A stretch of DNA of 64,000 bases, taken from positions 2,790,001-2,854,000 of the forward strand of contig NZ_AP025943.1 of NCBI RefSeq assembly GCF_026072915.1. The letters are read 5' to 3'. Source of the stretch: Akkermansia biwaensis. GTDB taxonomy: Bacteria; Verrucomicrobiota; Verrucomicrobiia; Verrucomicrobiales; Akkermansiaceae. How positions within the stretch are numbered: the stretch's first letter is position 1; each line of letters starts with the position of its first letter. Below are positions 8,141 through 17,214 of this stretch, in pieces. The notes under the pieces were generated by a model. That model ran no database searches. It worked only from the letters and a program-made list of their open reading frames with translations, and was not told the DNA's origin. Made by a program: the position numbers and the translations under genes.

Positions 8141-10429
8141 ATGAAACTGATGCCGTGCATGATTGCCGTAATGGCGGGATTGGCCGGGCTGGGACATTCC
8201 CAGACACCTGACGGAGACATGGACGCCCGGAGCATCGTCCTGCCGCAGCGGCGGGTGATCCCGCCCGTCAACAGGACCGTGCGCCAGCCCGTCACTCTGG
8301 AAAAGGTGAACGCCCTTGTCCGCGTCAACGGACGCAGCGCACAGACTACCCTGGAACTGAGCGTGCATAATGGCGGAAACGTTCCCACGGAGGCGGAACT
8401 GGTTCTTCCCGTTCCGGAAGGAGTCGTGGTCAAAGGGTTTTATTACGGAGACGGAAAGGCGTCCTGGCAGGCCTCCCTGATGCCCGCCGACGAAGCGCGC
8501 CGCCTGTATGACCGCATTGTGGCGCGCAGGCTGGATCCGGCCCTGCTGGAATTCGCCGGATTCGGCGCCATTCGCTCCAGCGTATTCCCCGTTCCCGCCA
8601 GGTCTTCCGTGAAGCTGGGCGTGGTGTACGAACAGTTGCTGACTCCGGTGGACGGACGCCTGGATTACGTGCTCCCCCGGACGGAAGCGCTTTCCGGCCA
8701 TGCGGCATGGACCATGCGGGTGGAAATCTCCCCCGGAACTGCAGGCATCGGCAATGTATTCACGCCCTCCCATCCGATGGAACGCCATCGGCTGAAGGAT
8801 GAAACCCTCGTGCTCACCCTGGCGGAGGAGAAGATGAGTCCGGGGCCTTTTCGCCTGTCATGGATGGAATCCGCCGCCAAAAAGGGGGAGGCCTTTTACG
8901 GCCCCGACATCAGCGTCTATGCGGCTCCGGATGCGGAAAACGGCAGGAACGGCTATTTTCTGGCCATGCTCGGAAAGGATAGCCCGGGGAATGAAAAGCA
9001 AATCCGCCGGGAGCTCACCCTGGTGCTGGACAGGTCCGGCAGCATGCGCGGGGAAAAACTCGCCAGCATGAAGGAGGCGGCCAAACAGATCATTTCCGGC
9101 TTGAATCCCGGGGAACGCTTCAATGTCATCACTTATAACGAAGGCGTGAATCTGTTTGAGGCGGCTCCCGTGGAAAGGAACGCCGCTACGGAGAAAGCGG
9201 CGCACGTGTGGCTGGATGCCGTGGTGGCGCACGGCGGCACGAACATTCATGAAGCGCTGGCAACGGCGCTGGCCCAGCCTTCCCGCGAAGGAATGCTGCC
9301 GGTCGTGCTGTTCCTGACGGACGGCCTGCCGACCATCGGCCGGACCTCCGAGAAATCCATTGCCTCCCTGGCCGGAGAGGGCAACAGGGAAGGACGGCGC
9401 ATTTTCACCATCGGAGTGGGGGAGGACGTAAACGCCCCCCTTCTGAGGCGCATGGCGGAAATTTCCGGCGGGTTGCCCTCCTATGTTCTTTCCGGAGAAA
9501 ACCTGGAACTCAAGCTGGCGCAGGTATTCCGCCAGTTGTACGGCCCGGTGTTCCGGAACGTGCGCTATTCCGTCTGCTCCCTGGACGGCAGGGAACAGCC
9601 GGGAAGGGTGCAGGATGCCATTCCTTCCGGACGGCTGCCGGATATCTATTCCGGAGCGCCTGCCGTTTTGGCCGGCAGGTATGTGGGCACGTCTCCTTTT
9701 CTGCTGAAAGGGACCTGTCTGGACCGGAGCAACAGGGAACAGTCGTTTTCCGTAGTGGTGGAGCCGGAACGGATTTCCAGTGTGAAAGATGACTTTACGG
9801 CCAGAATTTGGGCGGCGCGCAAAATAGGCAGCCTGGAAACCGCCCTGATGGACATGGGAGCGGACCCCGCCCATACGGGAGTGCTGGGAAATGATCCCCG
9901 GACCCGGGAACTGGTTGAGGAAATCATGCAGCTTTCCCGGGATTTCGGAATACTGAGTTCGGCGGCCTCCTTCTTTGCGGACGACGGCGGTTCCGCTCCG
10001 TGGCGGGGAGAATCTGTCTCCCCCTCGTCCTCCAGGTTCCGGGATTATGGACGGGTGATGCAGGAATCGCGCGAAGGGCTGGGTTCCATCGCCCTGCAGA
10101 GAAATGCCGTGGAAAAAAAGAGGGAATTGTCCGTCAACAAATTCAACCGCCAGATGGACAAGCACGGGCGTTCCGTTTCCTTTGAAGGAACGGCCCAGAT
10201 CGCCCAGAACGGTTATTTCAATCAGAACGGAGTATGGATGGAAAATACGGTCCTGCGCACTCCGGACAAGGAAAGCCCCGTCCGCACCGTGCAAGTGGGT
10301 ACGCCGGAATACGCCGCCGTGGCGGACAAGCTGATCAACACGAACCGCCAGGGGCTTCTGGCCCTGGACGGCTCCGTCATGATCCGCCTGGACGGGGAAA
10401 CCGTGCTGATGCAGAACTCGTTTCCGTAA
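8141..10429 (+). CDS. Secreted VIT- and VWA-domain protein
   Basis: A protein of 762 residues with a signal peptide (residues 1-20, cleavage near GHSQ). Residues of about 40-170 form a VIT (inter-alpha-trypsin inhibitor) domain. A von Willebrand A domain follows at about 293-460 with an intact MIDAS start D297-R-S-G-S301 and a TDGLPTIG segment. The rest has no recognised domain. VIT-VWA proteins bind ligands through a metal ion and are usually exported. There is no LPXTG or PEP-CTERM tail here, so attachment is unknown. The next gene, another VWA protein, starts 38 nt downstream, and a two-component system follows; the four may form one functional unit. Ligand and role are unknown. Confidence 0.85.
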   Translation: MKLMPCMIAVMAGLAGLGHSQTPDGDMDARSIVLPQRRVIPPVNRTVRQPVTLEKVNALVRVNGRSAQTTLELSVHNGGNVPTEAELVLPVPEGVVVKGFYYGDGKASWQASLMPADEARRLYDRIVARRLDPALLEFAGFGAIRSSVFPVPARSSVKLGVVYEQLLTPVDGRLDYVLPRTEALSGHAAWTMRVEISPGTAGIGNVFTPSHPMERHRLKDETLVLTLAEEKMSPGPFRLSWMESAAKKGEAFYGPDISVYAAPDAENGRNGYFLAMLGKDSPGNEKQIRRELTLVLDRSGSMRGEKLASMKEAAKQIISGLNPGERFNVITYNEGVNLFEAAPVERNAATEKAAHVWLDAVVAHGGTNIHEALATALAQPSREGMLPVVLFLTDGLPTIGRTSEKSIASLAGEGNREGRRIFTIGVGEDVNAPLLRRMAEISGGLPSYVLSGENLELKLAQVFRQLYGPVFRNVRYSVCSLDGREQPGRVQDAIPSGRLPDIYSGAPAVLAGRYVGTSPFLLKGTCLDRSNREQSFSVVVEPERISSVKDDFTARIWAARKIGSLETALMDMGADPAHTGVLGNDPRTRELVEEIMQLSRDFGILSSAASFFADDGGSAPWRGESVSPSSSRFRDYGRVMQESREGLGSIALQRNAVEKKRELSVNKFNRQMDKHGRSVSFEGTAQIAQNGYFNQNGVWMENTVLRTPDKESPVRTVQVGTPEYAAVADKLINTNRQGLLALDGSVMIRLDGETVLMQNSFP

Positions 10430-10467
10430 TCCTTTCAACTATACATCTAACAACAAACACACCAATC

Positions 10468-12363
10468 ATGATGAACCATGCTGTCAAATACTCGCTGGCT
10501 TTGCTGGGCTCCGGAGCGCTTTGCGCCTCTGCTGAATCAAAGACTGAACAGCCGGAAAACGTTTCTCCTCCGGAACAGGAGGCCGGAACCGGGTCACCTC
10601 CTGCTCCCGCCCTCAGGTCGATTTCCTTCATCGGAGCGGGAACAGAGAGGAGCGACGCCGAAAAACGGAAAATATATGCCGCAATAGTACGTACGGAAGA
10701 TCGGAAACTCCGCCGTGAACCTCGGGAAATTCCGGGCATTGCCATTTCAAAGTCCCGTCCGGACAGCCCGGAAGCAGGGGACATTGTTCTCACCATAAGC
10801 CAGGTTCCCTCCGGTCCGGACCGGCAGTCAATTCCTCCGGCTTTACTTGCCACCAGCAAGGCTCCCGGCCATGATGGAGCCGAGAAGACGTCCTATTCCA
10901 TCATTACGACGGCAGACTCTGAAAAGGCAGGAGAATTCACGGTAACCATCTCCCCGAAAACGGATGATGGAGAAACGCACAGCAAGGAAACCAGTGCCGT
11001 GGTAGCTTCCGAAGACGCTCCCGTCCATGATGGAGCGGGGAAGGCGTCCTATTCCATCACCACGGCGGCAGACCCTGAAAAGGTGGGAGAAATTACGGTA
11101 ACCATTTCTCAAAAAAACGGAGATGAAGAAACGACTGGCAAAGAATCCCATTCCGCCGTTGCGGACCCGGAAAAAAAGGTCGGGCCAGCCCCGCAGCCGA
11201 AAAACGATGGAAAGGCCCCTGGCCAGGCCGCCGCGGAAAAGGATGACCGCGCCGTGATTCAGATAGCCCTTCTTCTGGACACTTCCGGCAGCATGCAGGG
11301 ACTGATCAATCAGGCCCGCACGTATCTGTGGAAGGTTGTCAACGACATGACGCTGGCGCGCCAGAACGGCAAACTGCCCGCCATCCAGATCGCCCTGTAC
11401 GAGTACGGGAGCGGCAGGCTGTCCTCCAAAGATGCGTGGGTTCGCCAGGTGCTCCCCTTTACGGACGATCTGGACAAGGTGTCCGATGAACTGTTCAAGT
11501 TGAAGACCGGAGGCAGTGAAGAATACTGCGGCGCCGTGATGGACCGGGCCCTGAAGGAATTGAAATGGAATACGGAGAATCCCGATGCCCTGAAGCTGAT
11601 CTTCATTGCGGGCAACGAACCCTTCAACCAGGGCAATGTACCCTATGCCCCCGTGATTGCCCGCGGACTGGAACGCGGCATCACCGTGAACACCATTTAC
11701 TGCGGAAGCGCGGGAGACGGCGATTCCGTGCTTTGGAAGGACGGAGCCAGAAAGGGGGACGGCAGTTTCCTCAATATTGACCACAACGCCGCTCCTCCCG
11801 AACCGGAAACCCCCTATGACGCGGAACTTGCCACATTGAACGTTTCCCTGAACGGGACTTATCTGGCGTATGGCTCCCAGGAGGTACGGGCGGAAAAACT
11901 GGAAAGACAGGCCCGGCAGGACAAATTGACGGAGGCCGCTTCCCCCGCCGCTGCCGCCGGGCGGATCGCGGCAAAAGCCAACAAGGCGGCTTACCGCAAC
12001 ACTTCCTGGGACTTGGTGGACCTTTATGAAGAACAGGGCTCCCGGGCTGTGGAAGAATTGGGCAACACCGGAATTCTCCCGGAAGAGTTGAAGGGAAAGA
12101 GCGCGAAGGAGGTTGAAGCGGCCGTGAAGGAGAAGGCGGAGGAACGGGCACGGCTGCAGAAGAAAATTGCCGATGTGGGCAGGCAGCGTGATACGTGGTT
12201 GAACAAATGGAAAGCGGAGCAGAGCGCTTCCGGCGGAGGCAAGGCGAATACGCTGGACAACGCCATCATCCAGGCCGTGCGCCGGCAGGCCGGCAGGAAG
12301 AAGTTCTCCTTTGTGGAGGAGAACGTGCCATATGAAAATTCCCCTATGAATAAAGAGCAGTAA
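10468..12363 (+). CDS. Secreted VWA-domain protein with duplicated N-terminal segment
   Basis: The start is set at the first of two ATGs (10468, 10471) because a signal peptide follows (cleavage near ASAES); the frame is open further upstream only because it overlaps the previous gene. The protein has 631 residues. A low-complexity N-terminal part contains a tandem duplication of 52 residues. A VWA domain begins near residue 265 with MIDAS D271-T-S-G-S275 and the segment QIALYEYGSG. A charged, coiled-coil-like C-terminus (about 520-600) ends in a basic tail. The family of VWA proteins with LINQARTYLWKVVND-like helices is seen in Planctomycetes and Verrucomicrobia. It lies 38 nt behind the VIT-VWA gene. 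Confidence 0.83.
   Translation: MMNHAVKYSLALLGSGALCASAESKTEQPENVSPPEQEAGTGSPPAPALRSISFIGAGTERSDAEKRKIYAAIVRTEDRKLRREPREIPGIAISKSRPDSPEAGDIVLTISQVPSGPDRQSIPPALLATSKAPGHDGAEKTSYSIITTADSEKAGEFTVTISPKTDDGETHSKETSAVVASEDAPVHDGAGKASYSITTAADPEKVGEITVTISQKNGDEETTGKESHSAVADPEKKVGPAPQPKNDGKAPGQAAAEKDDRAVIQIALLLDTSGSMQGLINQARTYLWKVVNDMTLARQNGKLPAIQIALYEYGSGRLSSKDAWVRQVLPFTDDLDKVSDELFKLKTGGSEEYCGAVMDRALKELKWNTENPDALKLIFIAGNEPFNQGNVPYAPVIARGLERGITVNTIYCGSAGDGDSVLWKDGARKGDGSFLNIDHNAAPPEPETPYDAELATLNVSLNGTYLAYGSQEVRAEKLERQARQDKLTEAASPAAAAGRIAAKANKAAYRNTSWDLVDLYEEQGSRAVEELGNTGILPEELKGKSAKEVEAAVKEKAEERARLQKKIADVGRQRDTWLNKWKAEQSASGGGKANTLDNAIIQAVRRQAGRKKFSFVEENVPYENSPMNKEQ
10861..11172 (+). repeat. Two tandem 156-bp copies inside the VWA gene
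   Basis: Copy one starts at 10861 (gctcccggccatgatgg) and copy two at 11017 (gctcccgtccatgatgg). The period of 156 bp keeps the frame and encodes two similar 52-residue units, each with a YSI-TTAD--EK-GE-TVTIS core. Confidence 0.85.
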
Positions 12364-12464
12364 TGAGTGCGCCTGCGGGGTCTCCGGTCTTCCGGCGGCC
12401 CCGCAGGAATGCTCCGGCTGAAAAAACTTTTATTCCGTACTTCATTTCCTATACTTGTTTTCCC

Positions 12465-13154
12465 ATGAACCGCTACCGCATTCTGGTCGTAGAAGACGAT
12501 CACGCCATCAGAAACGGGCTTACGGATGCTCTGACGGTGTCCGGCTACGACGTGCTGCCCGTCAAGGACGGCTATGATGCCCTGAACGTGATCCACGCGG
12601 AGGATTACGACCTGGCGCTGCTGGATGTGGTTCTGCCCGGGGCAAGCGGTTTTGACCTGCTCAGGCTCATCCGGGAAGACCGGGCGACCGTTCCCATTCT
12701 GATGCTGACCGCCAAGGGGGCGGAAGCGGACAAGGTGCGCGGGCTGAAGCTGGGAGCGGACGATTATGTGGTGAAGCCGTTCAGTCTGCTGGAAGTGCTC
12801 GCCCGGATAGAGGCGGTGCTGAGACGGTCCCCGGAAAGGCCCCGGACGCTGGACAGAGTGGGGCTGCCGGAGGGATACTTGGATTTTCCCAGCCGCTCCC
12901 TGGTGCTGGGAGAGGAGCGGATTGTGCTGACGACCAAGGAATTTGACCTGGCCCGCCATCTGGCCGCCAATGCCGGCAGAATCATCACGCGGGAGGAAAT
13001 CCTGACCAGGGTATGGAAAATGGACCCCCGCCTGGTGGAAACGCGCAGCATTGACACCACCATCGCCCGGCTCCGGGAAAAAATGGGGAAAAGGAATGCC
13101 GCCGTCATCCGCACCTTGCGGGGGCAGGGATACGTCTGGGAGGAAACCGCATGA
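12465..13154 (+). CDS. OmpR/PhoB-family response regulator
   Basis: A DNA-binding regulator of 229 residues. The receiver domain spans residues 1-118, with acidic pocket E10-D11-D12, phospho-acceptor D54 in LALLDVVLPG, and the Lys of VVKPFS near 104. The winged-helix output domain is at about 130-225, with TTKEFDL and the recognition-helix region VETRSIDTTIARLREKMG. The ATG at 12465 (MNRYRILVVEDD) is chosen, although the frame stays open to 12363. The stop overlaps the kinase start by 4 nt (ATGA), so the two are translationally coupled. A GC-rich hairpin without a T run (12372-12407) lies between it and the VWA gene. Its target genes are not visible; the VWA genes are candidates. Confidence 0.92.
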   Translation: MNRYRILVVEDDHAIRNGLTDALTVSGYDVLPVKDGYDALNVIHAEDYDLALLDVVLPGASGFDLLRLIREDRATVPILMLTAKGAEADKVRGLKLGADDYVVKPFSLLEVLARIEAVLRRSPERPRTLDRVGLPEGYLDFPSRSLVLGEERIVLTTKEFDLARHLAANAGRIITREEILTRVWKMDPRLVETRSIDTTIARLREKMGKRNAAVIRTLRGQGYVWEETA

Positions 13155-15256
13155 TCAGCCGTTTTTCCTTTCATTTCCTGCTTTGGTCCTGCCTGCTGAT
13201 TCTGGTGGGGGTCATGGGGTGGCTGAGCCATTCCATGCTGAATGCGGAAAAGAGGAGGCTGGCGGAGACGCACCAGATACGCCTGGTGGAGCAGAGCCGC
13301 CTGGCCCTGTGGCGCATGGATTCCCTGCTGGCCGCCATGATTGCCGCGGAGAACAACAGGTCTCCCGGAGAATATTTTCTTCAAAGCGACGGAACGAGAG
13401 ACTCCGGCAGGAAGGATGCTTCCGTGCCGGATTTGTCGGAATTTGCCAAGCTATACTTTCAAATAGACCCGTCGGGGAATGTCTCTTCTCCCCAGACGGG
13501 GCCGGGAAGCGTGGTCCATGTAAACCAGTTGAACCGTTCCAGCATGGTGCGCCTGTTGCTGGGGACCGTGAAAAAACAGCCTGTTCCGGCGCCTGTTCCA
13601 CGGAAAAAAGAGGAAAAAACGGAGCATGTGGTCGTTTCCAGATCAGTCTATCCCGACAGAATGCAGGCGGAACAGAAGGCGTCCGGGGAAAGGAGTCAGA
13701 AGCAGGTAGCCTTCTCCCCCGTTCAGCAGGAAGCCGGGCAGCAGGAACTTGCCGTGGACAGCCAGAAGGCGTTCCAGCAGGGCATTGAGGACTACAACAT
13801 GCGCAAAAACCTCTCCAACAGTCAGGCGGTGGAATACAACATCACGGTGGAGAAAAAAGTCGGGGAGCTGGCCAGGGGAAAGGGAAAATCCCCATTCAGG
13901 GGCGGTACGGATACGGCACAGGACAAGGCCACGCCGGAAGGATTGCCCCTGGCTTCAAAAAAAAGGCAGGAAGTTAAAGGTTCCGCAATCGGGGGCAGCT
14001 TTTCTACGGAGAATGGGTTGTTGCATTTCGGCAAAGTGGGGGGCATGCGGGATGAATTCGGGGAACAGGAAGCAGGCGGGGAAGCGTTTTCAGCAGTGCA
14101 GGATGATGCCGGAGAAATTTTTCCGGAAAGCCTGAAGGAAAAGGGAAAGGAAGAGATGTATATGGAACTCTTCAAGGCTCCGGGGAGCTACAAGGAACTC
14201 TCCATTTCCTCTCTCCAGCCCCAGTGGAGTCAGGGTGCGGAATGTTTCCTGACGCGCCGCGTCTCCGACCACGGGCAGGTATGGGTACAGGGTATCTGGC
14301 TGGATTGGGACAAACTGTCCGGCTATCTTTTGAAATCCGTAGCGGATATTCTGCCGGAAGCCACTCTGGAGCCTGCCGGAGAGAGGGAGGAAAGTTATTT
14401 GACGCTCGCGGGCATACCGGCCATGCTGAATCCTGGAGGCCTACCCGACATGGCTGGGAATTCCCTGCGCACGGTCTGGAAATCCATTGCCATGGCGTGG
14501 TTCTGCGGCATTCTGGCGCTGTGCGGCGTCATTGGCTTCATGGTCGGCATCATCCGCTTGAGCGAACGGAGGGCCGTATTCGTCTCCGCCGTGACGCATG
14601 AACTGAGGACTCCCCTGACCACCTTCAACATGTACACGGAAATGCTTTCCTCTGGCCTGGTCCCCAAGGGCAGGGAAATGGCGTACGTGGACATTCTAAA
14701 GGAAGAGGCATCCAGACTGACGCATTTGGTGGACAATGTGCTGAGCTATGCGCGCGTGGAAAAAAACTCCGTAACCCTCCGGCCGGAAAGAATCTCCGTT
14801 CTGGCCCTGGCCACTTCCGTCATTGCCCGCATTTCTCCCCGTCTGGCGGCTTCCGGCATGGATTCCCAGCTCTTCATAGCGCCGGAACTCCAGTCGGAAT
14901 CCGTCATGGCGGACATGACTGCCGTGGAACAGATCGTGTACAATCTGGCGGACAATGCCGCCAAATACGCCCGGTTTGACGGAAGCATCCTGAAACTGAA
15001 GCTGACCCGGGAAAAACGGTTCCTGGTGATCCGGGTGGAGGACGGGGGGAAAGGCATTTCCGAATCCCTGCGGAGGAAATTATTCCGTCCCTTTTCCCGG
15101 TCTGCGGAGGAAGCGGCCGGAAAACAGCCTGGCGTGGGGCTGGGCCTGGCCCTGTCCCGTGAACTGGCCAGAGGCATGGGAGGAGAACTGTGGCTGGAAG
15201 AAAGTTCCGGAAACGGAAGCCGCTTTGCCCTCAAGCTGCCGCTTGTCAGGGATTAA
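13151..15256 (+). CDS. Sensor histidine kinase with large extracytoplasmic domain
   Basis: A protein of 701 residues. Membrane helix 1 is at about 7-27, a periplasmic domain of more than 400 residues follows, and helix 2 is at about 446-470. The HisKA domain has phospho-acceptor H483 in AVTHELRTPL. The ATPase domain has the N box (YNLADNAAKYA), G1 (EDGGKGIS) and G2 (GVGLGLALSREL). No HAMP domain is seen between helix 2 and HisKA. The sensor region is Lys/Glu/Gln-rich and low in complexity (about residues 140-330) and resembles no sensor family I know. It is coupled to the response regulator by a 4-nt overlap. What it senses is unknown. Confidence 0.92.
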   Translation: MISRFSFHFLLWSCLLILVGVMGWLSHSMLNAEKRRLAETHQIRLVEQSRLALWRMDSLLAAMIAAENNRSPGEYFLQSDGTRDSGRKDASVPDLSEFAKLYFQIDPSGNVSSPQTGPGSVVHVNQLNRSSMVRLLLGTVKKQPVPAPVPRKKEEKTEHVVVSRSVYPDRMQAEQKASGERSQKQVAFSPVQQEAGQQELAVDSQKAFQQGIEDYNMRKNLSNSQAVEYNITVEKKVGELARGKGKSPFRGGTDTAQDKATPEGLPLASKKRQEVKGSAIGGSFSTENGLLHFGKVGGMRDEFGEQEAGGEAFSAVQDDAGEIFPESLKEKGKEEMYMELFKAPGSYKELSISSLQPQWSQGAECFLTRRVSDHGQVWVQGIWLDWDKLSGYLLKSVADILPEATLEPAGEREESYLTLAGIPAMLNPGGLPDMAGNSLRTVWKSIAMAWFCGILALCGVIGFMVGIIRLSERRAVFVSAVTHELRTPLTTFNMYTEMLSSGLVPKGREMAYVDILKEEASRLTHLVDNVLSYARVEKNSVTLRPERISVLALATSVIARISPRLAASGMDSQLFIAPELQSESVMADMTAVEQIVYNLADNAAKYARFDGSILKLKLTREKRFLVIRVEDGGKGISESLRRKLFRPFSRSAEEAAGKQPGVGLGLALSRELARGMGGELWLEESSGNGSRFALKLPLVRD

Positions 15257-15496
15257 CTGTCAATCTCCATTCAGAGATGGAACACCCGGCAGGGCATCTG
15301 CTTCATTGATGATGCGGAAGGCGGTTTTGGTGCAAACAGGGTCATTCAACCAGAGGCTTGAATGAGGTGTATTCTTGTAAAATGCCCTTCATGGAGGACC
15401 CTCGGGGGTAATTGATTTTTGTGAAATTCCCCTTCCGGAATGTAGTGGAGCATTCATTGCTTTTTGAAACCCTCTCATCACGAATGAGGCGTGTTG

Positions 15497-15525
15497 TTGT
15501 TGTTGTCCCTGGAATTTTCCATAGT
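15497..15525 (+). promoter_or_regulatory. Candidate sigma-70-type promoter of the HEKHH operon
   Basis: TTGTTG (15497-15502) and CATAGT (15520-15525) are separated by 17 bp. A start about 7 nt downstream would fall in the palindrome at 15529. The rest of the gap from 15257 holds nothing recognisable. Confidence 0.45.
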
Positions 15526-15528
15526 CTC

Positions 15529-15554
15529 TAATGAACTAAATGTTTAGTTCATTA
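15529..15554. promoter_or_regulatory. Perfect 12-bp-arm palindrome, candidate operator
   Basis: TAATGAACTAAA (15529-15540), a TG spacer, then TTTAGTTCATTA (15543-15554): perfect arms ending 19 nt before the ATG at 15574. The position over the predicted transcription start suggests a repressor operator. It could instead be a 5'-UTR stem controlling translation. No regulator gene lies next to it. Confidence 0.6.
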
Positions 15555-15573
15555 ACAATAAACTATTAAGAAA

Positions 15574-16242
15574 ATGAATGATTACATTCCTCTAAACAAG
15601 GCTGTTGGCCCGAAGGTCATTTGCGACGGTTATCAAGCCCTTATCCCACAGAAGCTCGGAGTCGAGGCGCTGACTTTCAACTTTGACGGTTCGGAGTGCG
15701 AGCACGCCACTTGTCCTGATGCTCCGGAAATGTTCATTAAGGTCGAAGAGGATGCCCTGTATTATTTCGGTGTGGAAGCCGACGACACGGGTATCCTTTC
15801 TATTGCCGGCAAAGAAATCTGTGAGAAAAACGGAGAAAAGCCCAACGGCAAGCTAAATATTAAAAAGGCTGAGAGATACTTGAAAGCTGGTTATTACAAG
15901 GTGGCTTTGGAATACTCCAACAACGACTATGATCCCTCCAGCAACAACGCCATTGCCTTCAACGTCACCATGGACAAGGAGCCTATTCTTGATGGAAAGT
16001 ATGAAGGGGATTCGACAATGAATCGTGAATTTTCTCCTTCTCCCAAAATCAAGCTGTGGACGATTGAAAAGGAAGCCACCATCACTTGTGAAGAGTCCAA
16101 GAAAGTTGAAGTAACGCTCGAAGAACCTGAACCTGTTATCCAAAGAGGTATTGGCGCTTGCAAAACGAAAGTCATCATGCCTCAAATCATCATAACGGCT
16201 TGCAAGGATGAAGTGCTTGATCGATGGAACGCGCGTGTCTAA
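15574..16242 (+). CDS. N-terminal part of an unknown protein with a PA14-like region (split by in-frame TAA)
   Basis: A frame of 222 residues with no signal peptide. Residues of about 55-135 read like a PA14/GLEYA-type beta domain: a hydrophobic strand around LYYFGVEADDTGILSIAG, then YLKAGYYKVALEY. The frame stops at TAA (16240-16242) and then continues in the same frame for more than 300 codons, so this is probably the front half of one protein of about 546 residues. Replacing the TAA by CAA would join them through Gln-Gln. Base composition is AT-richer than the neighbours, pointing to acquired DNA. Function unknown. Confidence 0.6.
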   Translation: MNDYIPLNKAVGPKVICDGYQALIPQKLGVEALTFNFDGSECEHATCPDAPEMFIKVEEDALYYFGVEADDTGILSIAGKEICEKNGEKPNGKLNIKKAERYLKAGYYKVALEYSNNDYDPSSNNAIAFNVTMDKEPILDGKYEGDSTMNREFSPSPKIKLWTIEKEATITCEESKKVEVTLEEPEPVIQRGIGACKTKVIMPQIIITACKDEVLDRWNARV

Positions 16243-16245
16243 CAA

Positions 16246-17214
16246 GTGTCCGCAGGCAGCACGATTCTTGTACTCACGGGAACTTACACAGACGCCATTG
16301 AAAACCCTCCCGTTACTGAAGATGAAGCTGTCGAAGCAGTCGACGAAATGAACGGTTATCAAGCTCGTGGAAGAGTTGGAAGATGGCACACTATGCAAGC
16401 TTCCCTCGCTCACGAAAAACACCATCTCCGAGAACTTAACGACGCCTTCAAATTCTACTGGGACAATTTGAGAATACAGGATTCAATCGAATTACAACAT
16501 GTTTCGTGTGAAAAATTCCCGAAAATGGATGATGCCTTGAATGAAATGAGGAAGTTCGTTCGTAGTTGGACAGCCACCTACATGACGGCTGTTAAGAAAT
16601 ATGTCGAATTGTTACCAGATAAAGAAAATACTCGTCCCTACTGCGCCGGACAAAAAGTTCTGAATGAGGCGACTCTCCAGATTATCAACCAAGCGAAAGC
16701 CAACGGATGGAGCAAGGTACCCGATCAGGTCACGGAGCCGGGAACCATCGAGCCGCCCTGTTTCCTGCCTCCGGTCAACAAGGAGAAATCCCGGAGCATG
16801 GCCGTTGCGGAACAACCGACACCCTTGACCCTCTCCATTGCGGACACTTCGAAGTTCAGGGAAGGCAGGATTATGGTCTGCTTCCGCAACGAGGGTAATC
16901 AGCCTGTCCGGATTCTGGATGAAATCAATGACGGAACGGCTGATTATTTCTTCCTGACATTATTGAGGACGGAACAGGGAGATGCCCGCATTCTGAATGC
17001 CGAACTGGGGAAAATGACTTTCCAGCGGCCCTTGAACTACCGGGAGCTTGCTCCCGGCCAGGAATACAACGTCACGATTCCGGTATGCCTGGATGAAGTT
17101 GAGCTCGAAGACTGGAAACAATGTTCTTGTGAACTGGAAACGAGCTACTATAATCAGCAAGGGAAGGATTGTCTCTTGGGAGTTCTTCAGGCGACGACCA
17201 AACTCGCGCTGTGA
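16246..17214 (+). CDS. C-terminal part of the same protein: HEKHH motif plus beta-sandwich-like domain
   Basis: The frame of the preceding ORF continues after its TAA; a GTG at 16246 is the first possible restart. It encodes about 322 residues. Near residue 60 SLAHEKHHLREL has the form of an HEXXH zinc-metalloprotease helix. A helical, Cys-containing middle follows. The last about 130 residues have the pattern RNEGNQPVRILDEIN ... ELAPGQEYNVTIPV, which parallels the two small proteins encoded downstream. The stop TGA overlaps the next ATG by one base. Whether this half is translated by reinitiation or is dead is open. A true protease function is not shown: no third zinc ligand can be assigned. 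Confidence 0.55.
   Translation: MSAGSTILVLTGTYTDAIENPPVTEDEAVEAVDEMNGYQARGRVGRWHTMQASLAHEKHHLRELNDAFKFYWDNLRIQDSIELQHVSCEKFPKMDDALNEMRKFVRSWTATYMTAVKKYVELLPDKENTRPYCAGQKVLNEATLQIINQAKANGWSKVPDQVTEPGTIEPPCFLPPVNKEKSRSMAVAEQPTPLTLSIADTSKFREGRIMVCFRNEGNQPVRILDEINDGTADYFFLTLLRTEQGDARILNAELGKMTFQRPLNYRELAPGQEYNVTIPVCLDEVELEDWKQCSCELETSYYNQQGKDCLLGVLQATTKLAL

Noticed and set aside
12372-12407. Hairpin between the VWA gene and the response regulator as a terminator
   Set aside because: CCTGCGGGG/CCCCGCAGG pairs well but no T run follows, so I do not call it a terminator.
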